A stretch of 5,878 nucleotides of DNA, from positions 5,514 through 11,391 of the forward strand of contig JAKUNX010000050.1 in the NCBI GenBank assembly GCA_022451835.1, given 5' to 3'. Position numbers and translations under genes: made by a program. Numbering within the stretch: the first letter of the stretch is position 1; each line of letters opens with the position of its first letter. The notes beneath the pieces are model-generated. The model did not search any database. It saw only the letters and a program-made list of their open reading frames with translations, and was not told where the DNA came from. The stretch comes from Candidatus Poseidoniaceae archaeon (lineage in GTDB: Archaea; Thermoplasmatota; Poseidoniia; Poseidoniales; Poseidoniaceae). Below are positions 1 through 5,556 of this stretch, piece after piece.

Positions 1-1069
1 CGAGTTGATTGGTAGCCAACATTTCAGCACCTTCGTCGTCAATTAATGTTGCATAATGTAATGCTCTAGACAAATGAAGTCGGGCATCAATCAAGTTACC
101 ATTCATCTTTGCCAACATAGCAAGACAAGATTCCATTCTGTACAAATGTCCAGCCATTGCTCTATGAGCAATTTCTGCCATCTCTTCATCTAATGGAGCC
201 AGGCCAAGGCCAACTCTTTCAAGTACAGAACTTATTTTTTCAATTCCTTCGGAATATTTTTCATCAACAATTACTGAATCGCTCTTAGATATTTGATCAA
301 GATATTGGTCAAGTTCACTAACAGGTTGGCAAATATCAGGTAGACTACCTAATGCGTTAATGTGAGATTTTTTTGGCACACCGCCGAGTAAGAACTTTCG
401 TAAAGCACGGATTAATTTTTGTTCAGAACTCTTTTCTTGCTGCGGTTCTGGTGATTTTGCTTTAGGCTTGTTATCGATAAGTGAGTCCACCATCCAAGTT
501 AATTTTGCTTGGATGTCGTATTCGTTTACTCTGCTGATAGCGTAACGCATTTCGGCTGCTCTTGTTCGTCTAGATAAACTTCTAAATCTTGATTTGCAAG
601 CATTGGGGCCAGTCTCCGATAGCCTCTGTAAGAAGGTGGATGGTGGACATGTGGTGAATCCAAGGTTGACTTTTTGGCTGGTAGTAGTCATTTTGAAATC
701 ATCAGTAACCAAGGTCACTTCACGACCTTCTCTTGATAATTTGCTAGCCAACACCATCAGTGACAAATCAACATCTTGAGGAGCGGCCCTCTCACCAATT
801 TGACTTGCTAAACCTTTAATCTGGTCATCATCAACAGTTATAGTTGTCAGTATTGGCTTCATTTTGTCAAGTAGGTTTGGCTTATTTTTCCATCGTTGAA
901 ATCTTACCGTTCTTACTTCTTTATGCACTCCAGGAGTTACAAAAATACCTTCAGGGATACTCTTCGACAAATCTCCAATTAAGTTGTCTTGAGCCATTGA
1001 ACCCATATGGATGAAACAATTTGAATCCACAACCCAGGTAGTTGCCATAGACAGACCAAGGAGAGTCAT
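1..1069 (-). CDS. PIN-domain protein with long helical C-terminal region (3' end outside window)
   Basis: The reverse strand is open from the left edge up to an ATG at 1069, giving 356 codons with no stop, so the C-terminus is missing. Residues about 10-130 read as a PIN nuclease-type domain: a first strand with the acidic residue (WVVDSNCFIH, Asp15), then Glu51 in VTPGVHKEV, Asp99/Asp101 in the helix QDVDLSLMVLASKL, and Asp123/Asp124 in VTLVTDDFK. All four acidic positions expected for a metal-dependent PIN active site are present, so RNase activity is plausible, though the substrate cannot be told. The remaining ~225 residues are charged and helical, with a Pro/Lys/Glu/Gln-rich linker near residue 205 and, close to the edge, TPR-like helices (AHRAMAGHLYRMESCLAML, then DARLHLSRALHYATL). 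No antitoxin gene is adjacent and the size exceeds that of VapC toxins, so a toxin role is unlikely. Start is uncertain: ATG 1048 is an alternative, and the frame stays open upstream to 1195 (see separate entry). Confidence 0.
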   Translation of the reverse strand, partial: MTLLGLSMATTWVVDSNCFIHMGSMAQDNLIGDLSKSIPEGIFVTPGVHKEVRTVRFQRWKNKPNLLDKMKPILTTITVDDDQIKGLASQIGERAAPQDVDLSLMVLASKLSREGREVTLVTDDFKMTTTSQKVNLGFTTCPPSTFLQRLSETGPNACKSRFRSLSRRTRAAEMRYAISRVNEYDIQAKLTWMVDSLIDNKPKAKSPEPQQEKSSEQKLIRALRKFLLGGVPKKSHINALGSLPDICQPVSELDQYLDQISKSDSVIVDEKYSEGIEKISSVLERVGLGLAPLDEEMAEIAHRAMAGHLYRMESCLAMLAKMNGNLIDARLHLSRALHYATLIDDEGAEMLATNQL

Positions 1070-1162
1070 TGATTGAGGTTTACGCTGATAAGCCGCATAA
1101 CCGAGAACATAAGCCGTTACAACCAAAAGAATCAGGCTACTGGCATATACTGGTGGAGATAT
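1070..1162 (-). other. In-frame hydrophobic extension upstream of the PIN gene (possible membrane anchor)
   Basis: Upstream of ATG 1069 the PIN reading frame continues open to a TGA at 1196-1198. The piece nearest the gene would read as one transmembrane helix (YASSLILLVVTAYVLGYAAY) followed by a basic QRK stop-transfer-like patch. No ATG or GTG precedes it; only TTG at 1126, CTG at 1135 or ATA at 1162 could start it. Neither ATG 1069 nor ATG 1048 has an obvious Shine-Dalgarno sequence. The alternative view is that this is simply the 91-base divergent intergenic region shared with the gene starting at 1161, whose ribosome site lies in it. Seen: the open frame and hydrophobicity. Inferred: that it is translated. 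Confidence 0.35.
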
Positions 1163-1565
1163 GAGTTCAAAAGATTCAAAGTCCAGAGATTTTGATCATC
1201 TTATAGAACAAAACTCCACTGAACTATCCTTCTTGTCAGCCTATGGTGGCTTGGCTAGTGATGCTGCAGATTCAACAGGAATATTTTCTGCTATCAAGCG
1301 ATTTTTGGCAGCAGGCGGAGTGGAATTTTCTGAATCTAAAGAAAAATTGGAATTTGAATTTGGTTATGTCAAAATAGTTGAAAATGGTTGCAAGGTCTAC
1401 TTCAAAGGTAAGTCACTCCCACTAGTTGCTAGTGATTTAACCCAAGCTGGATTTGTTGATGGAAAGTTGCCAGTCCGACGCGGATCTTGCACAGTTACCT
1501 TGCAGGATTGGGATATTGAACAGCGTCGTTTTGTTGAACGTCTGGTCGAGCATTTGTGCCGTTAA
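1161..1565 (+). CDS. Small protein of unknown function (134 aa)
   Basis: I do not recognise this family. The ATG at 1161 is preceded by GGTGGAG four to ten bases upstream, a reasonable archaeal Shine-Dalgarno, and a TAA at 1110-1112 blocks extension upstream. The product is soluble-looking: a polar Ser/Lys/Asp-rich start (1-20), a helical segment around residues 38-52 (IFSAIKRFLAAGG), a probable beta-rich middle (KLEFEFGYVKIVENGCKVYFKG, about 61-84), and a C-terminal amphipathic helix (EQRRFVERLVEHL, about 119-132). No signal peptide, membrane span, zinc-ligand set or nucleotide-binding motif is visible. It is divergent from the PIN gene and convergent with the PUA gene, overlapping the latter by four bases (the shared palindrome TTAA supplies both stop codons). 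It looks genuine because the frame is full, has a ribosome site and fits tightly between neighbours. Confidence 0.75.
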   Translation: MSSKDSKSRDFDHLIEQNSTELSFLSAYGGLASDAADSTGIFSAIKRFLAAGGVEFSESKEKLEFEFGYVKIVENGCKVYFKGKSLPLVASDLTQAGFVDGKLPVRRGSCTVTLQDWDIEQRRFVERLVEHLCR

Positions 1566-2071
1566 GGTTCCATTTCCCACAACTCATCGCCAAACCAATG
1601 CAAAGTTTTGATGCCTTTGCCTTTACTTGCTTCAGCCATTTCACTACCGGCCATTATTGACCAACCAATCGCTAATGGTTTCTTATGAGTCATATCTCTA
1701 ATCCAGACCAACTCGCCTTTCTCAATAGTCTCATCTGCAGCCTGAACTCCCGCAACCATACAATCAGCTCCATTCATCAAAAATGGAATTGCGCCATGGT
1801 CTACTTCAACCCATTTTGCCGCGTCATTATGTTCTAGAAAACCTCGGAGCGTTAAGAAAGCAAAGCGTTCTTTATCATCATTTTTGACCTCGATTGCTTT
1901 AGCCACCTTGTTGACAAATACCATCTGCCACGGGCCATATTCTGCCATCTCAAGAAACGCACCATCAACCGAGAGATCAATTCCCAGAGACTGTTCAAGT
2001 GCCTTCAGTAATGGGGCAATATGTTTTCTGCGCACCGGACGTCGCTTTCGGATACTCCAATCCTTGCTCAT
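1562..2071 (-). CDS. MCT-1/Tma20-like PUA-domain RNA-binding protein
   Basis: The 169-residue product matches the archaeal counterparts of eukaryotic MCT-1 (MCTS1/Tma20). Residues 1-80 form the basic N-terminal pre-PUA domain (IRKRRPVRRKHI, then LLKALEQSLGIDL). Residues about 86-168 are the PUA domain, with the hallmark VDHGAIPFLMNGADCMVAGV at 90-109 and the typical end GKGIKTLHWFGDELWEME (151-168), closely paralleling the VDKGAIPF...GIGIENIHYLNDGLWHM pattern of MCT-1. Eukaryotic MCT-1 works with DENR on the small ribosomal subunit in re-initiation and recycling; the archaeal role is less settled, and a tRNA- or rRNA-binding translation role is inferred. The ATG at 2071 has AAAGAGG about 8 bases upstream. 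The gene is divergent from the FAH gene and tail-to-tail with the 134-residue gene. Length is normal for the family and nothing is missing. It differs from tRNA-guanine transglycosylase or pseudouridine synthase PUA proteins, as no catalytic domain is attached. Confidence 0.88.
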   Translation of the reverse strand: MSKDWSIRKRRPVRRKHIAPLLKALEQSLGIDLSVDGAFLEMAEYGPWQMVFVNKVAKAIEVKNDDKERFAFLTLRGFLEHNDAAKWVEVDHGAIPFLMNGADCMVAGVQAADETIEKGELVWIRDMTHKKPLAIGWSIMAGSEMAEASKGKGIKTLHWFGDELWEMEP

Positions 2072-2148
2072 TATGAGGCCTCTTTGTACAAGTCTTTGAC
2101 AGTTATTGCTAGCGAGTGATTGATGAGCCGGTTAATACTGGCAGAGAC

Positions 2149-2751
2149 ATGGCTCTATGGTGTTCAATCCGTACATTTGCTAAACATGCCAAAGAATTGG
2201 GTAACGAGCAACCAACAGAGCCAGTATTTTTTGTTAAACCTAATAATTGCATACAGCGTAGTGGTCCAATACAAGTTTCCCCGCATCCTGGAAGCGTCCA
2301 TCATGAAATCGAATGCGTCATCAAATTAGGTAATGATTTGCAACCGGAAGCAATTGCAGTAGGATTGGATTTGACCGATCGAGAAACTCAGTCACAGTTA
2401 CGCGCAGATCAACTACCTTGGTCAAAAGGTAAGTGTTTCAAAGGCAGCGGAGTAATTGGAGGACTACATCCTTTTTCAGGAAATTTTGATGAAATTTGCA
2501 ATGGCCAATACTCTCTCAAATTATTGGTCAATGGTGAACTACGCCAATCAGCAAATCTTTCGACAATGAGTATATCTCCAAGTCAACAAATGACAAGTCT
2601 ACAATCATGGGCACCGGTAGTGGCTGGTGATTATTTGTTCACAGGCACGCCTTCAGGGGTTGCTCAACTATATGCTGGCGATAAAGTTGAAGCGACACTT
2701 GAAATGAATGATGGAACGATAATTTCTCAGATAATCACAGTATGTGAATGA
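2149..2751 (+). CDS. Fumarylacetoacetate hydrolase (FAH) family protein, FAHD1/YcgM-like
   Basis: The enzyme belongs to the short FAH family (acylpyruvases, oxaloacetate decarboxylases and related C-C bond cleaving or isomerising enzymes), about 200 residues. Counted from ATG 2149, the lid His13 and Glu16 (FAKHAKELGN) match the His/Glu dyad of FAHD1; Glu53 and Glu55 (SVHHEIECVIKLG) and Asp74 (VGLDLTDRE) are the metal ligands; Lys95 (LPWSKGKCFKG) follows; the C-terminal GDYLFTGTPSGVAQLYAGDKVEA is the family signature. Two oddities: the usual GxNY before the lid reads SIRTF, and the loop between the Glu pair and Asp74 is about ten residues shorter than in E. coli YcgM. The exact substrate cannot be read from sequence. 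I prefer ATG 2149 because the homologous core begins at once; GTG 2116 would add 11 residues (MIDEPVNTGRD) unlike the family. Neither start has a strong ribosome site. It ends 55 bases before eS8 and may be co-transcribed with it. Confidence 0.87.
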   Translation: MALWCSIRTFAKHAKELGNEQPTEPVFFVKPNNCIQRSGPIQVSPHPGSVHHEIECVIKLGNDLQPEAIAVGLDLTDRETQSQLRADQLPWSKGKCFKGSGVIGGLHPFSGNFDEICNGQYSLKLLVNGELRQSANLSTMSISPSQQMTSLQSWAPVVAGDYLFTGTPSGVAQLYAGDKVEATLEMNDGTIISQIITVCE

Positions 2752-2758
2752 GGGTTGC

Positions 2759-2768
2759 TTTCATATAT
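2759..2768 (+). promoter_or_regulatory. Possible archaeal TATA box for eS8
   Basis: TTTCATATAT lies in the 55-base gap between the FAH stop and the eS8 start. With usual archaeal spacing of about 25 bases, transcription would begin near 2788-2792, giving a short leader that still contains the AAGGAG ribosome site. It would let eS8-SRP19 be transcribed independently of the FAH gene. No clear purine-rich BRE is seen upstream, so this is tentative. Confidence 0.33.
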
Positions 2769-2782
2769 CCCTCGCCAGTCGG

Positions 2783-2801
2783 TGTGTCCTGCAAGGAGAC
2801 A
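2783..2801 (+). promoter_or_regulatory. Small hairpin covering the eS8 ribosome binding site
   Basis: TCCT (2787-2790) pairs with AGGA (2794-2797) around a three-base loop GCA, and beyond one G/G mismatch TGT (2783-2785) pairs with ACA (2799-2801). The strong Shine-Dalgarno AAGGAG (2793-2798) sits in the loop edge and 3' arm, so folding would hide it. An alternative outer pairing, GTGT 2782-2785 with ACAC 2802-2805, is also possible. The stem is short and could be chance. Confidence 0.3.
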
Positions 2802-2806
2802 ACACA

Positions 2807-3187
2807 ATGGCTCAATGGCACGGAATTTCACGCAGAAAACCAAGTGGTGGAAGATTGGTAAAGGCTCGCGGTAAGCGCTCTACTGAAATCTCTACTGAAA
2901 AGCAAATCGCTCAAATTGGTGAGCCAAAGAGAAAGATTTACCGCAGAACTGGCGGTAATACTCTAGTTCGTGTTCTATCTGAAAATAGAGTCTCAATCAA
3001 TGACCCAAAGACTGGAAAGACCACAATGGGAACTATTGAGAATGTTGTTGAGAACGAATCAGACCCTAACTATGTGCGTCGAAACGTACTGGTCAAGGGC
3101 GCTATCATCGAAACCGACAAAGGTCGTGTTCGAGTTACTTCTCGTCCAGGTAAGGACGGTGTCATCAACGGCGTGCTAATCGAGTGA
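2807..3187 (+). CDS. rps8e: Small-subunit ribosomal protein eS8 (S8e)
   Basis: The 126-residue product is a full-length archaeal S8e, a basic small-subunit protein shared by archaea and eukaryotes. The N-terminal family signature QWHGISRRKPSGGRLVKARG (residues 3-22) is diagnostic; it continues through a KRKIYRRTGGNT segment and the conserved end IIETDKGRVRVTSRPGKDG...GVLIE. The frame is open further upstream to 2744, but ATG 2807 is chosen because the universal MxxWHGxSxRKxxGG start falls here and AAGGAG (2793-2798) sits at ideal distance. It lies 55 bases after the FAH gene and 34 bases before SRP19, with which it is very likely co-transcribed: a ribosomal protein and a particle-assembly protein in one unit. 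Length and motifs are ordinary, with no sign of damage. Confidence 0.97.
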   Translation: MAQWHGISRRKPSGGRLVKARGKRSTEISTEKQIAQIGEPKRKIYRRTGGNTLVRVLSENRVSINDPKTGKTTMGTIENVVENESDPNYVRRNVLVKGAIIETDKGRVRVTSRPGKDGVINGVLIE

Positions 3188-3202
3188 ACGCAGGTTGCGT
3201 TC
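3186..3202 (+). promoter_or_regulatory. Perfect 7-bp hairpin between eS8 and SRP19
   Basis: GAACGCA (3186-3192) and TGCGTTC (3196-3202) are exact reverse complements around the loop GGT, followed by TTT. The 5' arm begins inside the eS8 stop codon (TGA 3185-3187), and the hairpin ends 8 bases before the SRP19 Shine-Dalgarno. It could be a processing or stability element, a weak pause site, or a control element for SRP19 translation. The T-run is too short for a convincing terminator, and readthrough into SRP19 is expected. Confidence 0.5.
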
Positions 3203-3210
3203 TTTGCGCC

Positions 3211-3217
3211 AAGGTGA
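3211..3217 (+). promoter_or_regulatory. Ribosome binding site that fixes the SRP19 start
   Basis: AAGGTGA matches the archaeal anti-Shine-Dalgarno (complement of CACCTCC end of 16S rRNA) and lies five bases before ATG 3222. It supports that ATG over the in-frame upstream codons reaching back to 3195, which would encode a non-homologous leader. Confidence 0.75.
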
Positions 3218-3221
3218 AACA

Positions 3222-3686
3222 ATGGACCACAATCCTGACCGAATTTGTGTTTGGCCTGGATATTTTGATGCTAAGACTTCACGTCGTAGTGGCCGCAGAG
3301 TTCCAAGAGATTCCTCAGTTCTAAAACCCGATCTAGAAGGATTATTCTATGCTGCAAGACGTGTTGGGTTAAAGAAAATCAAGCGTGAGGAAAATATTTC
3401 TCATCCTAACAGGCCATACGGTAAAGAAGGTAGATTATGGGTTTCACGTACAGGCGCTAAACAATCTATTGGTGCTAGCAATAAAGAAGAATTGCTCCAA
3501 ATGATTGGTGGTCAATGGCGCCAAATGCAAAAAGATGCGAAAGAAAATGAAGCTCAGAGAGTTGCTGAAGGTCCTAAAACTGGCGATAAGCGAGGGCGCT
3601 CTCAAAGAAAATCACGTGGACAAAGATCTGGACAACAAAAATCGCAATCAAGTTTCAAGAAGCGTTCAGGCTTCAAGAAGCGTTAA
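3222..3686 (+). CDS. srp19: Signal recognition particle protein SRP19
   Basis: SRP19 binds the tips of helices 6 and 8 of SRP RNA and prepares it for SRP54, so it acts in co-translational targeting to the membrane. The core is textbook: RICVWPGYFDAKTSRRSGRR (7-26), VPRDSSVLKPDLEGLFYAAR (27-46), then GRLWVSR (70-76), with the lysine/arginine-rich RNA-contacting loops. The core ends near residue 103. Residues about 104-154 are an extra tail: highly charged, rich in Lys, Arg, Gln, Ser and Gly, certainly disordered, ending in a duplicated FKKR. Archaeal SRP19 is commonly about 90-105 residues, so the 154-residue length is unusual and recalls the lysine-rich tails of eukaryotic SRP19. It follows eS8 by 34 bases and ends one base before the aminotransferase stop on the other strand. 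The tail is not a frameshift artefact as the frame is continuous and basic throughout. Confidence 0.95.
   Translation: MDHNPDRICVWPGYFDAKTSRRSGRRVPRDSSVLKPDLEGLFYAARRVGLKKIKREENISHPNRPYGKEGRLWVSRTGAKQSIGASNKEELLQMIGGQWRQMQKDAKENEAQRVAEGPKTGDKRGRSQRKSRGQRSGQQKSQSSFKKRSGFKKR
3654..3684 (+). repeat. 13-bp perfect direct repeat at the 3' end of srp19
   Basis: TTCAAGAAGCGTT occurs at 3654-3666 and again at 3672-3684, 18 bases apart, and encodes the paired FKKR units at the very end of SRP19. The identical codons in both copies suggest a recent local duplication or slippage that lengthens the basic tail. Confidence 0.7.
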
Positions 3687-4706
3687 TCAAAGCGGTACTT
3701 CGTGCAGCCAACCGAAGATATCTTCTTCAGTTTCATTTTGAATTCCAACCAACTGATTGTATAATTTCTCAGTCATAGGACCAGGCTTTCCATCGCCATA
3801 AGTGGCTTTGACATCGCCTTGAGTAATCGAGCCAATCGGCGAGATAACTGCTGCAGTACCACAACAAAAAGCCTCATCTGCACTCATGGCAAATTCAGCA
3901 GTAACTTTAGTTTCATGCACTTCTATTCCATCATGCCGAGCAAGTTGAATAATACTATCACGAGTTATTCCAGGTAAAATTGTACCAGTCAATTCAGGCG
4001 TATACAATACACCATCTTTGACGCAGAAGAAATTAGCAGCGCCTACTTCTTCGATACAAGTATGGGTTTCAGCGTCCAAGTAGATTATCTCAGCATAGCC
4101 TTTTGATTTAGCATCCTTGCTTGGCATCATGCCAGGCGCATAGTTGCCAATTGCTTTAACTCCACCAGAGCCACCGGGGGCAGCACGGTGATAAATATCT
4201 GAAATTAGTAAATCAATCGTTTTTACACCACCTTTGAAGTAAGGACCAACAGGAGTGACATAGACTAAGAATCGATAAGACGGAGCAGGTGCGACACCTA
4301 GAATTGGGCCAGAACCCATCAGTAGGGGCCGTACATACATTGCACCTCTGCCCATTGGCGGCAACCATCTAAGATTTGCTTGTACACATTGTTCGACCGC
4401 ATCGACGAATATTGATTCAGGTACTGGAGGCATTTTCAATCGATCTGCGCCTCGCTGCATTCGTCGAGCATTTTCTTCAGGTCTAAAGAAAACTACTCGG
4501 CCTTTGGATGTACGATACGCTTTCATTCCTTCGAATAACCCTTGACCATAATTTAATACTCCAGCCGCTGGAGAGATTTTCATATCACCATAAGGAAATA
4601 ACTCGCCAGGCATCCAAGCATCGTCTATACCGGTTTCAGTTATGTACATAGTATCGGTTGGAGTAAGGGAAAATGTTAGACTATCCCAGTCAATTTCCTC
4701 ACTCAT
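3687..4706 (-). CDS. ilvE: Branched-chain amino acid aminotransferase (class IV, PLP-dependent)
   Basis: The enzyme transfers the amino group between glutamate and the keto acids of leucine, isoleucine and valine, the last step of their synthesis and the first of their breakdown, in the cytoplasm. At 339 residues it fits the larger group of BCATs (type II, eukaryote/bacterial-like). Visible marks: GVLNYGQGLFEGMKAYR (49-65) at the start of the fold, FFRPEENARRM with PLP-phosphate Arg75, Lys184 in GGVKAIGNYAP as the PLP Schiff-base lysine, Glu220 in EEVGAANFF binding the pyridine nitrogen, GTILPGITRDS (241-251), and the phosphate-loop GTAAVISPIG (283-292). Two adjacent cysteines (281-282) precede that loop, where relatives often have Gly/Thr or Ser. 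D-amino acid transaminase and aminodeoxychorismate lyase are unlikely given the length and motifs. The gene stands alone, ends directly against srp19, and is divergent from the membrane protein gene across 127 bases. Confidence 0.95.
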   Translation of the reverse strand: MSEEIDWDSLTFSLTPTDTMYITETGIDDAWMPGELFPYGDMKISPAAGVLNYGQGLFEGMKAYRTSKGRVVFFRPEENARRMQRGADRLKMPPVPESIFVDAVEQCVQANLRWLPPMGRGAMYVRPLLMGSGPILGVAPAPSYRFLVYVTPVGPYFKGGVKTIDLLISDIYHRAAPGGSGGVKAIGNYAPGMMPSKDAKSKGYAEIIYLDAETHTCIEEVGAANFFCVKDGVLYTPELTGTILPGITRDSIIQLARHDGIEVHETKVTAEFAMSADEAFCCGTAAVISPIGSITQGDVKATYGDGKPGPMTEKLYNQLVGIQNETEEDIFGWLHEVPL

Positions 4707-4710
4707 GATA

Positions 4711-4717
4711 CACCCTC
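4711..4717 (-). promoter_or_regulatory. Ribosome binding site of ilvE
   Basis: Read on the minus strand, GAGGGTG precedes ATG 4706 by four bases. It supports this start; it is an imperfect but good match to the archaeal GGAGGTGA consensus. Confidence 0.6.
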
Positions 4718-4792
4718 GGCATTTTTAGCCATAGAAATTCGGCTTTCAATCATTACTGTTAAATGCGACAAGGAAAATTGCCATTTCTCGAG

Positions 4793-4799
4793 TAAATAT
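4793..4799 (+). promoter_or_regulatory. Possible TATA box for the membrane protein gene
   Basis: TAAATAT is the best TATA-like element in the 127-base divergent spacer between ilvE and the membrane protein gene. Standard spacing puts transcription start near 4820-4825, leaving a leader of about 10 bases with no Shine-Dalgarno before ATG 4834, so initiation would be almost leaderless. AT-rich sequence makes chance matches likely. I see no equally clear box for ilvE on the other strand. Confidence 0.3.
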
Positions 4800-4833
4800 C
4801 ATTACTTATCCTCTACACGATATTTTGTTTAGC

Positions 4834-5517
4834 ATGGATATTGAGCAACTTTCAAGTCAACTTTCGGTTAAACTCGAAGAACTTGGCATCTCTGCTGCAA
4901 TACCTATTGCTTTACTTTCTTCTATGCTTTTCACTCAGGGTTATCGAAGGTTACAAGTTGTAACATTGATGGTAGGCGGAGCGATTGGCTATGTGCTTGC
5001 ACCAGAAATTATTCCGGTTGTAAATGAATTGGGGTTAGCACTAAATCCTCTGCAAATTACTGCAATTGTTTGTTTCGCTTTTGGCTTAATTCTTTCAACG
5101 TCAGTCCTTCTTTCAGCTCGCTTACTTACTTCAGCATTTATTTTCATTACCTTTTCAACCGGAATTGAGACATTGAATAACTATGGTTTTGATGTTGAGC
5201 GTAGTGAGTTATGGAGTGGTATTGCCGCATTATTTGCGCTATTTTTCACGATGGGAATTAACAAAATGCTGCCGGCAGTATTTTCTGCAATTTTTGCCGC
5301 TTACGGTTTTGTTATTGCCGGATTATTATTCACTGGCAATCAATTAACTATCTATGAGCCGGTTGAGGTAAAGACCTTCGTCTTGATATTGCCGTTAACG
5401 ATTTTTTCATTGATGTTACAAAATATGGACAAAGTAAAACAAGAAGAAAAAGAACTTGCTAAATATGATCCAGACCCTAAAACAATTGAAACCCAACAGC
5501 ACTTTTTGAAACTGTAA
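4834..5517 (+). CDS. Polytopic membrane protein, possibly DUF4203/TMEM198-like
   Basis: The 227-residue product has a polar, amphipathic first helix (about 1-18) and then about seven hydrophobic segments: roughly 20-34, 42-63, 73-93, 95-111, 126-142, 145-166 and 180-197. It ends in a charged cytoplasmic-looking tail (KVKQEEKELAKYDPDPK). The pattern GYRRLQVVTLMVGGAIGYVL (36-55) resembles the GYR...G..xG repeat of DUF4203/TMEM198-type proteins; this is a resemblance by eye and no function is established from it. No transporter signature, metal site or catalytic motif is visible. ATG 4834 is preferred; TTG 4825 would add three residues (MFS). No ribosome site is seen, so near-leaderless start is likely. 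It is divergent from ilvE and 56 bases before the pilin gene on the same strand; both are envelope proteins but a joint role is not shown. Confidence 0.85.
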   Translation: MDIEQLSSQLSVKLEELGISAAIPIALLSSMLFTQGYRRLQVVTLMVGGAIGYVLAPEIIPVVNELGLALNPLQITAIVCFAFGLILSTSVLLSARLLTSAFIFITFSTGIETLNNYGFDVERSELWSGIAALFALFFTMGINKMLPAVFSAIFAAYGFVIAGLLFTGNQLTIYEPVEVKTFVLILPLTIFSLMLQNMDKVKQEEKELAKYDPDPKTIETQQHFLKL

Positions 5518-5556
5518 TCAACGAAAAAATTTGAAGGAAAAATGTTGATAATCTTT

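Noticed and set aside
594..779. Plus-strand open frame of 61 codons
   Set aside because: Lies fully antisense within the PIN gene, has no ribosome site and no recognisable protein features.
1..1069. PIN gene as a VapC toxin of a toxin-antitoxin pair
   Set aside because: Too long, no small DNA-binding antitoxin gene upstream, and the neighbour at 1161 is on the other strand.
1884..2099. Plus-strand open frame of 71 codons
   Set aside because: Antisense to the MCT-1-like PUA gene, whose protein is clearly homologous to a known family.
2120..2329. Plus-strand frame starting just inside the FAH gene
   Set aside because: Shadow frame; the overlapping frame encodes the FAH motifs.
2750..2773. 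GAGGG ... CCCTC inverted repeat after the FAH stop
   Set aside because: Only five base pairs with a 14-base loop and no T-run; not convincing as a terminator.
2970..3179. Plus-strand frame within eS8
   Set aside because: Shadow of a definite ribosomal protein gene.
3505..3741. Plus-strand frame overlapping the srp19 tail and the ilvE end
   Set aside because: Low-complexity shadow caused by the A-rich basic tail; no ribosome site. I considered it as a frameshifted continuation of srp19, but the srp19 frame is intact to its own stop.
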